A DNA stretch of 64,000 nucleotides from an uncultured Faecalibacterium sp. (GCA_937880095.1 CALFLK010000025.1:1-64000); one strand, 5' to 3'; counted from the first letter of the stretch, positions 50,602 through 59,038 are shown. Notes: generated by a model not told the origin, from the sequence alone. Numbers and translations: made by a program.

Positions 50602-50627
50602 TCATCCTTGTTTTTTGCTTTCGAGAT

Positions 50628-50656
50628 ATTGTATCATACCCCCTTATCCCTGTCAA
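50628..50656 (-). promoter_or_regulatory. Strong promoter of the pyr operon
   Basis: Minus strand TTGACA, 17 bases, TACAAT, with TG before the -10. It is the best sigma-A promoter in the window. The transcript should start near 50621, about 35 bases before the leader peptide. Confidence 0.9.
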
Positions 50657-50714
50657 CCAAATTTTTGCTTTTTGCAACAAAAAGCCTCTTTTTCTTATGC
50701 AAACTGACAAAAAT

Positions 50715-50786
50715 ACCGCACAAGCCATTGGGCGGGGAGGTTCCCGTTGGCTTGTGCGGTGAAAAAAACAGATTTTACTCTGTTTT
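50715..50786 (-). terminator. Tandem terminators after the Asp-rich lipoprotein gene
   Basis: First AAAACAGA/TCTGTTTT with a T run (50762-50786), then a 13-bp perfect stem ACCGCACAAGCCA/TGGCTTGTGCGGT with a 20-base loop and ATTTTT (50710-50760). They isolate the lipoprotein gene from the pyr promoter. Confidence 0.8.
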
Positions 50787-50827
50787 ACGCGTATTTTTCT
50801 GTGCCGACCGGCAGCGTGCAAACCGAA

Positions 50828-51907
50828 TCAGTCGTCATCCTCATCCGGTTCCTCTGCGTCGTCATCATCCTCGTCATCCAAGTCATCCTTGTCGTCATCA
50901 TCGTCGTCAAGGTCGTCCTTGTCATCATCCAGATCATCCACATCGTCTGCATCATCATCCGGATCATCGTCGTCAAGGTCATCCTTGTCATCCAGATCGT
51001 CGTCATCATCATCCAGATCGTCCGGGTCATCCACATCGTTATCCAGATCCATGCCCAGATAATCCTCGGCGTCGTAATCAATCACCAGACGGTCGCCGTT
51101 CCAGTTTGCTTCCTTGACCTGACTTCTAGCCGTTTCGTTCAGGGTCTTGGCGGAAACGCCAGCCGGCAGATTTGCGGCAGATTCAATGTCGATTTCGACA
51201 CGGTGCCCGCTGTTCTCTACACCTTCCACATAATAGTTGGCTGCTTCCACCTGATCGATCAGCTTCAGCACAGCTTCACGCACATCACTGCCTGCGAAAC
51301 CTTCGTACACCTTTTCGATCTTGTTGTCGTCACCGCTGACAACCATGGTTACCTTGCCGTTGCTCTCGTAGAAAACTTCGATGTCGTCATCATCGATGTA
51401 ATCCACCGTTTCGCTGCGGATATAATCCTCTGCGTCATAGTCCAGCACCTGAACCGAGCTGTTCCACTGGGACTGCTCTACCTGCTTTTCGGTCTCTGCA
51501 ACCACATCATCCAAAAAAGTATCGCTGGGAATCGTAGAGCCCGGCTCGATTTCAATGGAAATTTTGCGTTCCTGTGTACCGTCTTCTATGTCGGTCACAA
51601 AATAGCCGGCCTTGCCGATTTCATTGACCAGATCACTAACGACCTGTTGGGTTTCCAATCCCTTGTAACCATCGTAACCATCCAGAATCTTCTGGCCGTC
51701 ATCATTGCGGGCTTCTACGTTCACCACGTTGCCGTTGCCGTCATAGAAAACTGCTACCTCCGGGTTCACGCTGATGGTCAGTACCCCGCCCGGCGTATAG
51801 CTGATTCCATCAGCATTTGCTACTTCTCCACAACCTGCCATTGCGGAAACACCCATTGCCAATGCAAGACCCATCGCGACATTGCGCATCCAGTTCATCT
51901 TTTTCAT
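50828..51907 (-). CDS. RsgI-related lipoprotein with an extreme poly-Asp tail
   Basis: 359 residues from ATG 51907 (AAGGAGG). Signal peptide with lipobox AMAGC (Cys about residue 26). Residues 35-115 (GGVLTISVNPEVAVFYDGNGNVVNVEARNDDG and QQVVSDLVNEIGKAGYF) resemble the extracellular DINPS domain of RsgI anti-sigma factors. A second, weaker copy covers 170-255 (EVFYESNGKVTMVVSGDDNK and EAVLKLIDQVEAANYY). Each is followed by a VxDYDAEDY segment. The last 75 residues are about two thirds Asp with DDKDDLDD units. It has its own sigma-I-like promoter shared with sigI. Likely an exported, cation-binding or sensing protein of the sigma-I circuit. No known family for the whole. Confidence 0.75.
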   Translation of the reverse strand: MKKMNWMRNVAMGLALAMGVSAMAGCGEVANADGISYTPGGVLTISVNPEVAVFYDGNGNVVNVEARNDDGQKILDGYDGYKGLETQQVVSDLVNEIGKAGYFVTDIEDGTQERKISIEIEPGSTIPSDTFLDDVVAETEKQVEQSQWNSSVQVLDYDAEDYIRSETVDYIDDDDIEVFYESNGKVTMVVSGDDNKIEKVYEGFAGSDVREAVLKLIDQVEAANYYVEGVENSGHRVEIDIESAANLPAGVSAKTLNETARSQVKEANWNGDRLVIDYDAEDYLGMDLDNDVDDPDDLDDDDDDLDDKDDLDDDDPDDDADDVDDLDDDKDDLDDDDDDKDDLDDEDDDDAEEPDEDDD

Positions 51908-51966
51908 ATTGAATTCCTCCTTAAAGAGATTTGATTTTGTGTTTTCGGCTTTCTTTGCCTTGCATA

Positions 51967-52003
51967 TATAGATTCCGCACCCCACCCGCCAAAAGTGGGG
52001 TCG
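51967..52003 (-). promoter_or_regulatory. Putative sigma-I promoter of the Asp-rich lipoprotein gene
   Basis: Minus strand CGACCCC (51997-52003), 19 bases, CGGAATCTATA (51967-51977). The same elements with the same 19-base spacing precede sigI. They resemble the CCCC -35 and CGAA -10 reported for sigma-I promoters in Bacillus and Clostridium. The leader is about 55 bases. Confidence 0.65.
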
Positions 52004-52030
52004 TCGCAAAAATATTTTTTCTTTTTTTGC

Positions 52031-52067
52031 AAAAAAGAACTCTGCCCATTTTGGGCAGAGTTCTTTC
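52031..52067. terminator. Terminator of sigI-rsgI
   Basis: AAAGAACTCTGCCCA and TGGGCAGAGTTCTTT form a perfect 15-bp stem with a 2-base loop and a minus-strand T run, 30 bases after the rsgI stop. Confidence 0.9.
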
Positions 52068-52096
52068 TCACGCACTTTTATCCCAATGTGGTTTCG

Positions 52097-52912
52097 TTAC
52101 TCGTCGGTATCGTCCTCATCTTCGTCAGCGTCATCATCCGGATCGTCGTCGGATTCATCCTCGCTGTCATCCGAATCGGACCCGTCTTCGGAATCATCCT
52201 CGTCATCGTCGTCTATATCATCCGATTCCTCTGCGTCATCCTCCGAGTGATCTGCTTCTTCGTCGTCGATATCTTCGTCGAAATCGTCATCCGCATCCTC
52301 GTCCAAATCGTCCGAATCGTCCTCGTCCAGCAAATCATCCCAGTCGTCCAAATCCACCAGCACGTTCAAGCGTTCTTCCAGATAGTCGTCCAGTTCTGCA
52401 CGCACATCCTCGCCGTACTGTGCTGCCCATTCCGCATCCTTTGCATCTACACGCAGGATAATGCTGTCACCGGACTGGAGATAGTGCAGTGCAATCGCAC
52501 GTTCCACTAGTTCCTGCACCACCTGATTTCTGCTTTTCTGCTTGTACTGGTATCCCTCCAGCAAAATGATGCCATCGGCGTCGCCCGCTTCCAGCTCCAC
52601 GACCTTGTCCTGATGGTTTACGCCAATACGCACCTGCGGGTTAATATCCAGATAGACCGACGCATACGCCACTTGACCCTGATACAGAAAGACCGTTACC
52701 GCCAGCATCGCACAAGCCGCTACGCTTGCTGCCGAATACAGCAGCGGCAGTACACGTCTGCGCTTCTTTTCCGGGGTCGGCACCTGCATTTCGACCACAT
52801 GGGTCACCGTCTGTCCCACCTGATAATTCAGGTTTGCTACTTTCAGAAAACGACCATCCTCGCTCATCACTACGGCAAATCCCGGATGACATTCCATCAC
52901 CATATATTTCAT
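52097..52912 (-). CDS. rsgI: RsgI-type anti-sigma-I factor with an acidic tail
   Basis: 271 residues. Residues 1-50 are an RsgI N-terminal domain (VMECHPGFAVVMSEDGRFLKVANLNYQVGQTV), which in known systems binds SigI in the cytoplasm. A basic KKRRR stretch precedes one membrane helix (about 55-77). Residues 80-185 are the extracellular domain (ASVYLDINPQVRIGVNHQDKVVEL and an EGYQYKQKSRNQVVQELVERAI helix). From residue 188 the protein is a tail of about 85 residues, nearly all Asp, Glu and Ser. The sensing module that RsgI proteins carry there in cellulolytic clostridia (CBM or glycoside hydrolase) is missing. It overlaps sigI by 4 bases (ATGA). Confidence 0.85.
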   Translation of the reverse strand: MKYMVMECHPGFAVVMSEDGRFLKVANLNYQVGQTVTHVVEMQVPTPEKKRRRVLPLLYSAASVAACAMLAVTVFLYQGQVAYASVYLDINPQVRIGVNHQDKVVELEAGDADGIILLEGYQYKQKSRNQVVQELVERAIALHYLQSGDSIILRVDAKDAEWAAQYGEDVRAELDDYLEERLNVLVDLDDWDDLLDEDDSDDLDEDADDDFDEDIDDEEADHSEDDAEESDDIDDDDEDDSEDGSDSDDSEDESDDDPDDDADEDEDDTDE

Positions 52913-53637
52913 GTCATCGACCTCCTTTCCCGCAAGACCCGTCTTAGATGTCCACGCATAATTTCATATCCGTTGGTCTGCACCAGAAGCATCACCAAAA
53001 TATACTTGCGATGCCGTTCCAGCGTTTTACGCTCCACACCACTGCCTTTGACCAGTTTTGACATGGGCAGTTTTTTGGTGCGCAGCAGCTCCTCCAGCAA
53101 ATCCGGATTATTGCCTGCCCAGCGAATGGCTTGCTTGCAGGCTTCCAGCGTACGCTCCTGTTTGGGTGCGTTGTCTGCCACATCTGCGAAACTGACACCA
53201 AAGGTCTGCATTACCGCCGCCAGCTCTAAAATTTCCTGTCGGGTTGCTTGCTGCGTTTCTGCTTCTTCGATGGGATTGCTGGTTTCCTGCAAGGTATCCG
53301 CCAGTGTTCTGTCATCTTCTCCGCCAGCGGGTTCTTCCAAAGAAACCGCATCCGCACAGTGCATCTGCTTGCGCTGTTCGTCTAACAGACGGCTGCGAAT
53401 CCGCATTGCCGCATAAGCTAAAAAGCTGCCGCGCTCCTGCGCATAACCCAGAATTGCTTCATGGAATGCCATCATCGCAATACTGAACGCATCATCCTGC
53501 TCGGTGCAGAATTTGGAAAGCGTGCGGGATACTTCCGCACGGATAAACGGAATGTACGCACGAATCAAGGCATCTGCTTTCTGAACATCCGTTTTCGCAG
53601 CGTACACTTTCGCTGTGATTTCTGTATCCTGCTGCAT
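52909..53637 (-). CDS. sigI: RNA polymerase sigma factor SigI
   Basis: 242 residues from ATG 53637 (GGAGTGGGGG upstream). Region 2 is visible at residues 25-100 (IRAYIPFIRAEVSRTL, QDDAFSIAMMAFHEAILGYAQERGSFLAYAAMRIRSRLLDEQRK), with the FLAYA-RIR pattern of SigI. The C-terminal SigI-specific domain (about 130-242) ends in KLVKGSGVERKTLERHRKYILVMLLV, an HTH. SigI directs heat-shock or polysaccharide-response genes in other Firmicutes. It overlaps rsgI and is preceded by a promoter copy (53658-53694) that it probably recognises itself. Confidence 0.92.
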   Translation of the reverse strand: MQQDTEITAKVYAAKTDVQKADALIRAYIPFIRAEVSRTLSKFCTEQDDAFSIAMMAFHEAILGYAQERGSFLAYAAMRIRSRLLDEQRKQMHCADAVSLEEPAGGEDDRTLADTLQETSNPIEEAETQQATRQEILELAAVMQTFGVSFADVADNAPKQERTLEACKQAIRWAGNNPDLLEELLRTKKLPMSKLVKGSGVERKTLERHRKYILVMLLVQTNGYEIMRGHLRRVLRERRSMT

Positions 53638-53657
53638 ACCCCCACTCCTTTCCTTAC

Positions 53658-53694
53658 TATAGAATCCGTATGCTGCCCACAAAAATCGGGGTCG
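53658..53694 (-). promoter_or_regulatory. Putative autoregulatory sigma-I promoter of sigI-rsgI
   Basis: Minus strand CGACCCC (53688-53694), 19 bases, CGGATTCTATA (53658-53668), 20 bases before the sigI start. The spacer also shares a TTTT and a GGG with the lipoprotein promoter at the same offsets. Confidence 0.65.
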
Positions 53695-53763
53695 AACCGC
53701 ATTTTCTTTTATTGTAAGAAAATCAAACCGGAAAGCAAGTCCCTTTTTGCCTTTTGCAAAAAC

Positions 53764-53797
53764 AAAAACGCCGGCGAACTGCTTCGCCGACGTTTTT
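53764..53797. terminator. Terminator of the frameshifted membrane gene
   Basis: AAAAACGCCGGCGAA pairs with TTCGCCGACGTTTTT (one mismatch), loop CTGC. It separates the gene from the sigI promoter. Confidence 0.85.
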
Positions 53798-53808
53798 ATT
53801 GATCCGAT

Positions 53809-55373
53809 TTATCGCAGACGGATATGTTTTCTTTTCTCTTGCAGCATCTCCCAAAAAGCCACAAAGCTATGTACTGTCATCACAAGGAATATGGGTACAT
53901 AATTAAACAAATAGCGGGACCGGGTTTCCCACAGACATAAAAACAAGAACAGTCCAAACACGGCAATCGCACAAGGCAAAAGCGGCAGCGCTTTGGAATT
54001 TCTCTGTAAAAGCCGCATTCCGGTAACTGCCGCACAAACCAAGTTCAGCAGCAGCATACCCTGACAGATAATCGCGATATACTCAAATTTAGCACCTCTG
54101 TAATCGAAAAGCACATCCAGCGCAGACGCTCCGCGCTGGTCCCAGCTCAGTTTGATTGCGGAATAGTAGGTTCCGTCCGCCCAAGTAAAAGCCAACTTTT
54201 CTCGCAGATGTTCGATTGTACCGGAAAGTCCGTACGCTTTCCCACGGCGCAGGATTTCTTGCTTGACAAAATCTTCCCGCTGTTCTGCCGGCACAGAAAG
54301 CGTCAGCTGGTAATCATCATCGCAGTAACCACCATTGCCGTTCATTCCCATCATCACCCAGTGCAGTTTGGGAACGTACATTTCCGGATCTGTCGGCAGA
54401 AGCAGGTCCGAATTGCGGCACAGCGCACCGAGCGGAAAGTACACCAGCGCAAACACACACGCCAGCATTGCCCACGCCTGCAAGAGTCTACGCCACGGAA
54501 AAGTAACGGCGGCATCTATTGCAATGGCAATCAAGATAAATCCTGCCGATAACTTCAGCAGCATGCCCAGTGCCGCTACAATCGCTGTCCCGGCACAAAA
54601 AGCCATTGCCTGACGCGGGTTTCCCTGTGCAAATTGTTCCTTGGCGAACAACCATAGCAGATATGCTCCAATCGGGAACGGCAGGGTCAGCGTATCGGTG
54701 TAATATACTGCCGTATAGGAAAGCAGCGGCAGAGTCAGCATACAAAGGCACAAGTACAATAACCCTGCAGTGTATCGCTGGGTCAGTTTCTTTACCACGA
54801 AGAACCCCAGCAAAAGCGCAAGATCGATCATCACAATATTCAGTCCGATTCCGATTGTGTGCATATCGGCAACCAGCCCTCCGAACAATCGAAATACCGT
54901 GTGCAACAGCAAAAAGTACGGAATGTTATTCGGGTACAGCTGAAAATACTGCACACCGCATTGTTCCAAATATGCACCAACCGGATACCCTGCCCGCTCA
55001 ACATTCACAATATTTTTGGTGATATAGGCAATGTTGGTAAAATCCCAGGTACCCACATAGTCCGTTGGATAAAAGCTGCGGGCAAATACCAGTTGCAGCA
55101 CAAAAAAGCCGAAAAGAACAGAAGCAAACCCAAACACTTTGCCCATCTGCCTATCTGACGACCGGCCATCTTTTGCCCGATCCACTGCCCTACCAAAAGA
55201 AACAGCACGCAGCCCAATCCTACAGCCACCAAAACCTCAAGAACCGGAGCAGGGCGCAGAAAAAGAACATGACTTCCCTGTGTCAGGCACAGATAACTCA
55301 GCAGACAAAAGGTCATGCAGAACACCACCGAAAAGAGCCTGCGTAAAAGAACCTGTACCTTTGTCACTTCCAT
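53809..55373 (-). pseudogene. Polytopic GT-C/PMT-like membrane protein gene with a frameshift
   Basis: A first frame starts at ATG 55373 (GAGGAGG, good spacing) and encodes two membrane helices (LLRRLFSVVFCMTFCLLSYLCL, then LEVLVAVGLGCVLFLLVGQWIGQKMAGRQ). Around 55150-55190 the sense moves to another frame, which continues with VFGFASVLFGFFVLQLVFARSFYPTDYVGTWD and about nine more helices to 53809. Neither frame alone has a normal start and full helix set: the second has no ribosome site at its ATG 55146. Joined, the protein would be about 520 residues, as expected for GT39/PMT-like proteins with a Q-F-x-P-x-D loop. It follows gtrA by 43 bases, so both may decorate a lipid-linked sugar. The shift is either a real mutation, a sequencing error, or programmed. 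Confidence 0.65.
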
Positions 55374-55416
55374 TTTCCTCCTCTTTCTAAAGACAGGCTA
55401 TAGCCAGCCTTCGCTA

Positions 55417-55905
55417 TCACTTTTTCATAATGACAAATTTCAGCATCGGATAATTGACAACCACTTGTACACCGATATTCACCATATTGGCAATGGTACT
55501 TGCCGCACCACCCACATACGGTGTGAGCATCGGCACCAGATACCCCGGCAAAGCCACACTGATCATACCTGCCACTGTCACAGTTAAAATATACCATCCT
55601 ATGGTCTTTTTAACTGCTACCGTAGCACCAAAGACCCACTTGCGCTGCACTACATAATTGACGCACTGGGCACAGATATATGCCAATAGAAAAGACAAAA
55701 ATCCGCCCAAGCCACCGGAATCAGGCGAGGTATAATCAAAAATCAACCAGTGAAAAGGCATATCCAGTTGGCGGAAAATCAAACCGCCGGAAATCCACAG
55801 CACGACAAAGTTGGTAATGGTCGCACAGTTGGACAGCAGATTGAACAGGATAAACTCCCACAAATCCGGGTGTCTCTCTTTCCATTTCCGAATATACTGG
55901 ATCAA
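55417..55905 (-). CDS. GtrA family membrane protein
   Basis: 162 residues from TTG 55905. AGGAAGGGG lies 9 bases upstream, there is no ATG or GTG near, and the frame above it lies before the mapped promoter. Four helices: FILFNLLSNCATITNFVVLWI, GFLSFLLAYICAQCVNYVVQRKWVF, IGWYILTVTVAGMISVALPGYLVP and ANMVNIGVQVVVNYPMLKFVIM. The F-R-KWVF motif is typical. GtrA proteins are thought to flip undecaprenyl-phosphate-linked glucose or related carriers. It heads a two-gene operon with the frameshifted GT-C-like gene, which fits a lipid-linked glycosylation pair. Confidence 0.85.
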   Translation of the reverse strand: MIQYIRKWKERHPDLWEFILFNLLSNCATITNFVVLWISGGLIFRQLDMPFHWLIFDYTSPDSGGLGGFLSFLLAYICAQCVNYVVQRKWVFGATVAVKKTIGWYILTVTVAGMISVALPGYLVPMLTPYVGGAASTIANMVNIGVQVVVNYPMLKFVIMKK

Positions 55906-55946
55906 TGCTGTCTGCCCCTTCCTGAAAAACGATTTTATTCCTGTAC

Positions 55947-55975
55947 AGTATAGCTTGCTGTCTAACGCATTGCAA
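55947..55975 (-). promoter_or_regulatory. Promoter of gtrA
   Basis: Minus strand TTGCAA, 17 bases, TATACT. Leader about 35 bases; it supports the TTG start. Confidence 0.8.
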
Positions 55976-56065
55976 TCCTGCTGCACCTTACAGCTCGTTT
56001 TGGACGCCAAGGTTTTCCACTGGAAATTGTTATCTTGTGGAAAATCTGAACCGTCTCCACCAAAC

Positions 56066-56102
56066 AAAAATGCGCCCCCAACCTTTCGGCTGGGGGCGCA
56101 TC
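56066..56102 (-). terminator. Terminator of ppdK
   Basis: Minus strand ATGCGCCCCCAGCC pairs with GGTTGGGGGCGCAT, followed by TTTTTG, about 75 bases after the ppdK stop. Confidence 0.88.
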
Positions 56103-56175
56103 AATCGTTCGAATATATATCCTCAGGCTAGCATAGCCTTAGTTGCAGTGGGTTATGTAAGAAGCCCTTTGGCAA

Positions 56176-58842
56176 TTACTTGCGGGGGTTCTTGATAGCA
56201 GCCTGTGCAGCAGCCAGACGTGCGATGGGCACACGGTAGGGAGAGCAGGACACATAGTCCAGGCCAACGCCGTGGCAGAACTCAACAGACGTGGGGTCGC
56301 CACCGTGCTCGCCGCAGATGCCCAGACCCAGGTTGGGGTTGGTCTCACGGCCAGAAGCTGCTGCCATCTCGACCAGCTTGCCAACACCGTTCTTGTCCAG
56401 GTGCTGGAACGGATCGCTCTCGTAAATCTTGGTGTCGTAGTAAGCAGTCAGGAACTTAGCTGCGTCGTCACGGCTGAAGCCGAAGGTCATCTGGGTCAGG
56501 TCGTTGGTACCGAAGGAGAAGAAGTCTGCTTCCTTAGCGATCTCACCAGCAGTCAGAGCTGCACGGGGGATCTCGATCATGGTGCCAACTTCGTACTTCA
56601 TGTCAACGCCAGCCTCAGCGATCAGCTTGTCAGCGGTCTCGACAACAACGTTCTTGACGAACTTCAGCTCCTTGACCTCGCCAACCAGCGGGATCATGAT
56701 GTGAGGAGTGATCATCTTGCCGGTCTCTGCGCTGACAGTCAGAGCTGCCTTGATGACAGCGCGAGTCTGCATTGCAGCGATCTCGGGGTAAGTAACAGCC
56801 AGACGGCAGCCACGGTGACCCATCATGGGGTTGAACTCGTGCAGACCCTCAACGATATCGGTCAGCTCTTCAGAGGTCAGACCCATATCTGCAGCCAGCT
56901 CTGCGATGTCCTCAGCCTTGGTGGGCAGGAACTCGTGCAGAGGCGGATCCAGGTAACGGATGGTCATAGGACGATCGCCCAGGATGCGGTACATAGCCTC
57001 GAAGTCACCCTGCTGATAGGGCTCAACCTTAGCCAGAGCAGCCTCACGAGCCTCAACGGTACGTGCGCAGATCATCTCACGGACAGCCTTGATGCGGTCC
57101 TCAGCGAAGAACATGTGCTCGGTACGGCACAGGCCGATGCCTTCAGCGCCCATGTCAACACCCTGCTGAGCGTCACGCGGGTTATCAGCGTTGGTCAGAA
57201 CCTTCAGCTGGCGAGCTGCGTCAGCCCACTGCATGAAGCGGTTGAAGTTCTTGTTGCCGGTAGCAGCAACGGTAGCAACCTTCTCGCCGTAGACGTTACC
57301 AGTGGAGCCGTCCAGAGAGATCCAGTCGCCGCCAACAAACTTATGGCCATTGATCTCGAAGGTCTTGTTAGCCTCGTCGATCTTGATTTCGTTATCATTA
57401 GCACAGCCGGAAACACAGCAGGTGCCCATGCCACGTGCAACAACAGCTGCGTGGCTGGTCATGCCGCCGCGCATGGTCAGGATACCCTGAGATACCTGCA
57501 TGCCGACGATGTCTTCGGGAGTAGTCTCCAGGCGAACCAGGACAACCTTGTCCATCTTGCCGGACTTAACCATCTCTTCTGCCTCTTCAGCAGAGAAGAC
57601 CAGCTGGCCGCAAGCGGAACCGGGAGAAGCTGCCAGGCCCTTGCCGACAACCTCAGCTGCCTTCAGAGCAGCTGCGTCGAACTGGGGATGCAGCAGGGTG
57701 TCCAGCTGCTTGGGCTCAACGCGCAGGACAGCTTCCTGCTCGGTGATCATGCCTTCGTCAACCAGGTCGCAAGCGATCTGCAGTGCAGCCTGAGCGGTAC
57801 GCTTACCGTTACGGGTCTGCAGCATGAACAGGTGGCCATCCTCAATGGTGAACTCCATGTCCTGCATATCGCGGAAGTAGTTCTCCAGGCGGGTAGCGAT
57901 CTCAACAAACTGGTTGTAAACCTCAGGCATCTGCTCCTGCAGGTGAGAGATGGGAGAAGGAGTACGGATGCCAGCGACGACGTCCTCGCCCTGTGCATTG
58001 ATCAGGTACTCACCCATCAGCTTCTTAGCGCCGGTAGCGGGGTCACGGGTAAATGCAACACCCGTGCCGGAGTTCATGCCGGAGTTACCGAAAGCCATCT
58101 GCTGAACGTTAACAGCAGTACCCCACTCGTAGGGGATCTCGTTCATCTTACGGTAAACGTTTGCGCGGGGGTTGTCCCAGCTGCGGAAAACAGCCTTGAC
58201 AGCACCGATCAGCTGCTCACGAGGATCCTGGGGGAACTCGGAGCCCTGGCGCTCACGGTAGATCTGCTTGAACTGAACAACCAGTTCCTTCAGGTCATCA
58301 GCGGTCAGGTCAACGTCCAGCTTGATGCCCTTAGCTTCCTTCATTTCGTCGATCTTCTCTTCGAAGAAGCTCTTGCCCAGCTCCATAACAACGTCGGAGT
58401 ACATCTGGATGAAACGGCGGTAGCAGTCGTAAGCGAAACGGGGGTTGTTGGTCTTCTTTGCCAGACCTTCAACAGCCTGGTCGTTCAGGCCCAGGTTCAG
58501 GATGGTATCCATCATGCCAGGCATGGACATACGCGCACCGGAGCGAACAGAAACCAGCAGGGGGTTGTTAATGTCACCGAACTTCTTGCCGGTGATCTCT
58601 TCCAGACCCTTCACATGCTCAAAGATGTCAGCCTCGATCTCCGCATTGATCTGACGGTCATCTGCATAGTACTGGGTGCAAGCCTCGGTGCTAATGGTAA
58701 AGCCCTGAGGAACGGGCATGCCTGCAGCAGTCATCTCTGCCAGGCCTGCGCCCTTACCACCCAAAATGTTCTTCATCGTGACCTTGTCGCCCTTGAAAGC
58801 GTCATTGCCCTCGGTGAAGTAGTACAAGTACTTTTTGCTCAT
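56176..58842 (-). CDS. ppdK: Pyruvate, phosphate dikinase
   Basis: 888 residues from ATG 58842 (TTGGAGG). It converts pyruvate, ATP and phosphate to PEP, AMP and PPi, or the reverse in glycolysis of anaerobes. The N-terminal ATP-grasp part (KNILGGKGAGLAEMTAAGMPVPQGFTI and RSGARMSMPGMMDTILNLG) is followed by the central phosphohistidine domain (TMRGGMTSHAAVVARGMGTCCVSG, catalytic His with the regulatory Thr before it) and the C-terminal PEP/pyruvate barrel (GLCRTEHMFF, MGHRGCRLAVTYPEIA, GTMIEIPRAAL, CGEHGGDPTSVEF with the catalytic Cys). The upstream region has a TGTTATAATT -10 (58916-58921) with a weak -35 and a GC-rich palindrome in the leader. Codon use is strongly biased, as in highly expressed genes. 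Confidence 0.97.
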   Translation of the reverse strand: MSKKYLYYFTEGNDAFKGDKVTMKNILGGKGAGLAEMTAAGMPVPQGFTISTEACTQYYADDRQINAEIEADIFEHVKGLEEITGKKFGDINNPLLVSVRSGARMSMPGMMDTILNLGLNDQAVEGLAKKTNNPRFAYDCYRRFIQMYSDVVMELGKSFFEEKIDEMKEAKGIKLDVDLTADDLKELVVQFKQIYRERQGSEFPQDPREQLIGAVKAVFRSWDNPRANVYRKMNEIPYEWGTAVNVQQMAFGNSGMNSGTGVAFTRDPATGAKKLMGEYLINAQGEDVVAGIRTPSPISHLQEQMPEVYNQFVEIATRLENYFRDMQDMEFTIEDGHLFMLQTRNGKRTAQAALQIACDLVDEGMITEQEAVLRVEPKQLDTLLHPQFDAAALKAAEVVGKGLAASPGSACGQLVFSAEEAEEMVKSGKMDKVVLVRLETTPEDIVGMQVSQGILTMRGGMTSHAAVVARGMGTCCVSGCANDNEIKIDEANKTFEINGHKFVGGDWISLDGSTGNVYGEKVATVAATGNKNFNRFMQWADAARQLKVLTNADNPRDAQQGVDMGAEGIGLCRTEHMFFAEDRIKAVREMICARTVEAREAALAKVEPYQQGDFEAMYRILGDRPMTIRYLDPPLHEFLPTKAEDIAELAADMGLTSEELTDIVEGLHEFNPMMGHRGCRLAVTYPEIAAMQTRAVIKAALTVSAETGKMITPHIMIPLVGEVKELKFVKNVVVETADKLIAEAGVDMKYEVGTMIEIPRAALTAGEIAKEADFFSFGTNDLTQMTFGFSRDDAAKFLTAYYDTKIYESDPFQHLDKNGVGKLVEMAAASGRETNPNLGLGICGEHGGDPTSVEFCHGVGLDYVSCSPYRVPIARLAAAQAAIKNPRK

Positions 58843-59009
58843 ACATTTACCTCCAATATATTTGCTTCGGCGCGCCGCGCCGGGCACAACAAAAACTTTT
58901 GTGCTTGCGTCTTCAATTATAACAAATTGCACAAAATTGCGCCATACTTATATTGTGAATTTTCAGTCAATATTCAGGGCAATTTTAGCCTGTTTTTTGT
59001 GCATTTCAC

Positions 59010-59038
59010 TTGAAATTTTGATGTTTTTAAGGTAAACT
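59010..59038 (+). promoter_or_regulatory. Promoter of the glmU-like/pth/mfd transcript
   Basis: TTGAAA, 17 bases, TAAACT, 58 bases before the start at 59096. It diverges from ppdK. Confidence 0.6.

Noticed and set aside
50413..50656. PyrR-type anti-antiterminator in the pyr leader
   Set aside because: I could not find the conserved PyrR binding loop. The leader instead has a reading frame that ends at the terminator stem. A covariance search would be needed to exclude PyrR fully.
50828..51055. CRISPR-like or tandem-array repeats in the Asp-rich region
   Set aside because: Units are irregular, encode Asp runs in frame and have no unique spacers; no cas genes are near.
50747..51934. A 395-codon plus-strand frame rich in Ile and Val opposite the Asp-rich lipoprotein gene
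   Set aside because: It is the complement of Asp codons (GAC/GAT read as GTC/ATC). It has no ribosome site, and the minus strand has promoter, signal peptide and terminators.
56272..59013. A 913-codon plus-strand frame opposite ppdK
   Set aside because: It is an antisense frame kept open by the strong codon bias of ppdK. No family similarity or start signal.
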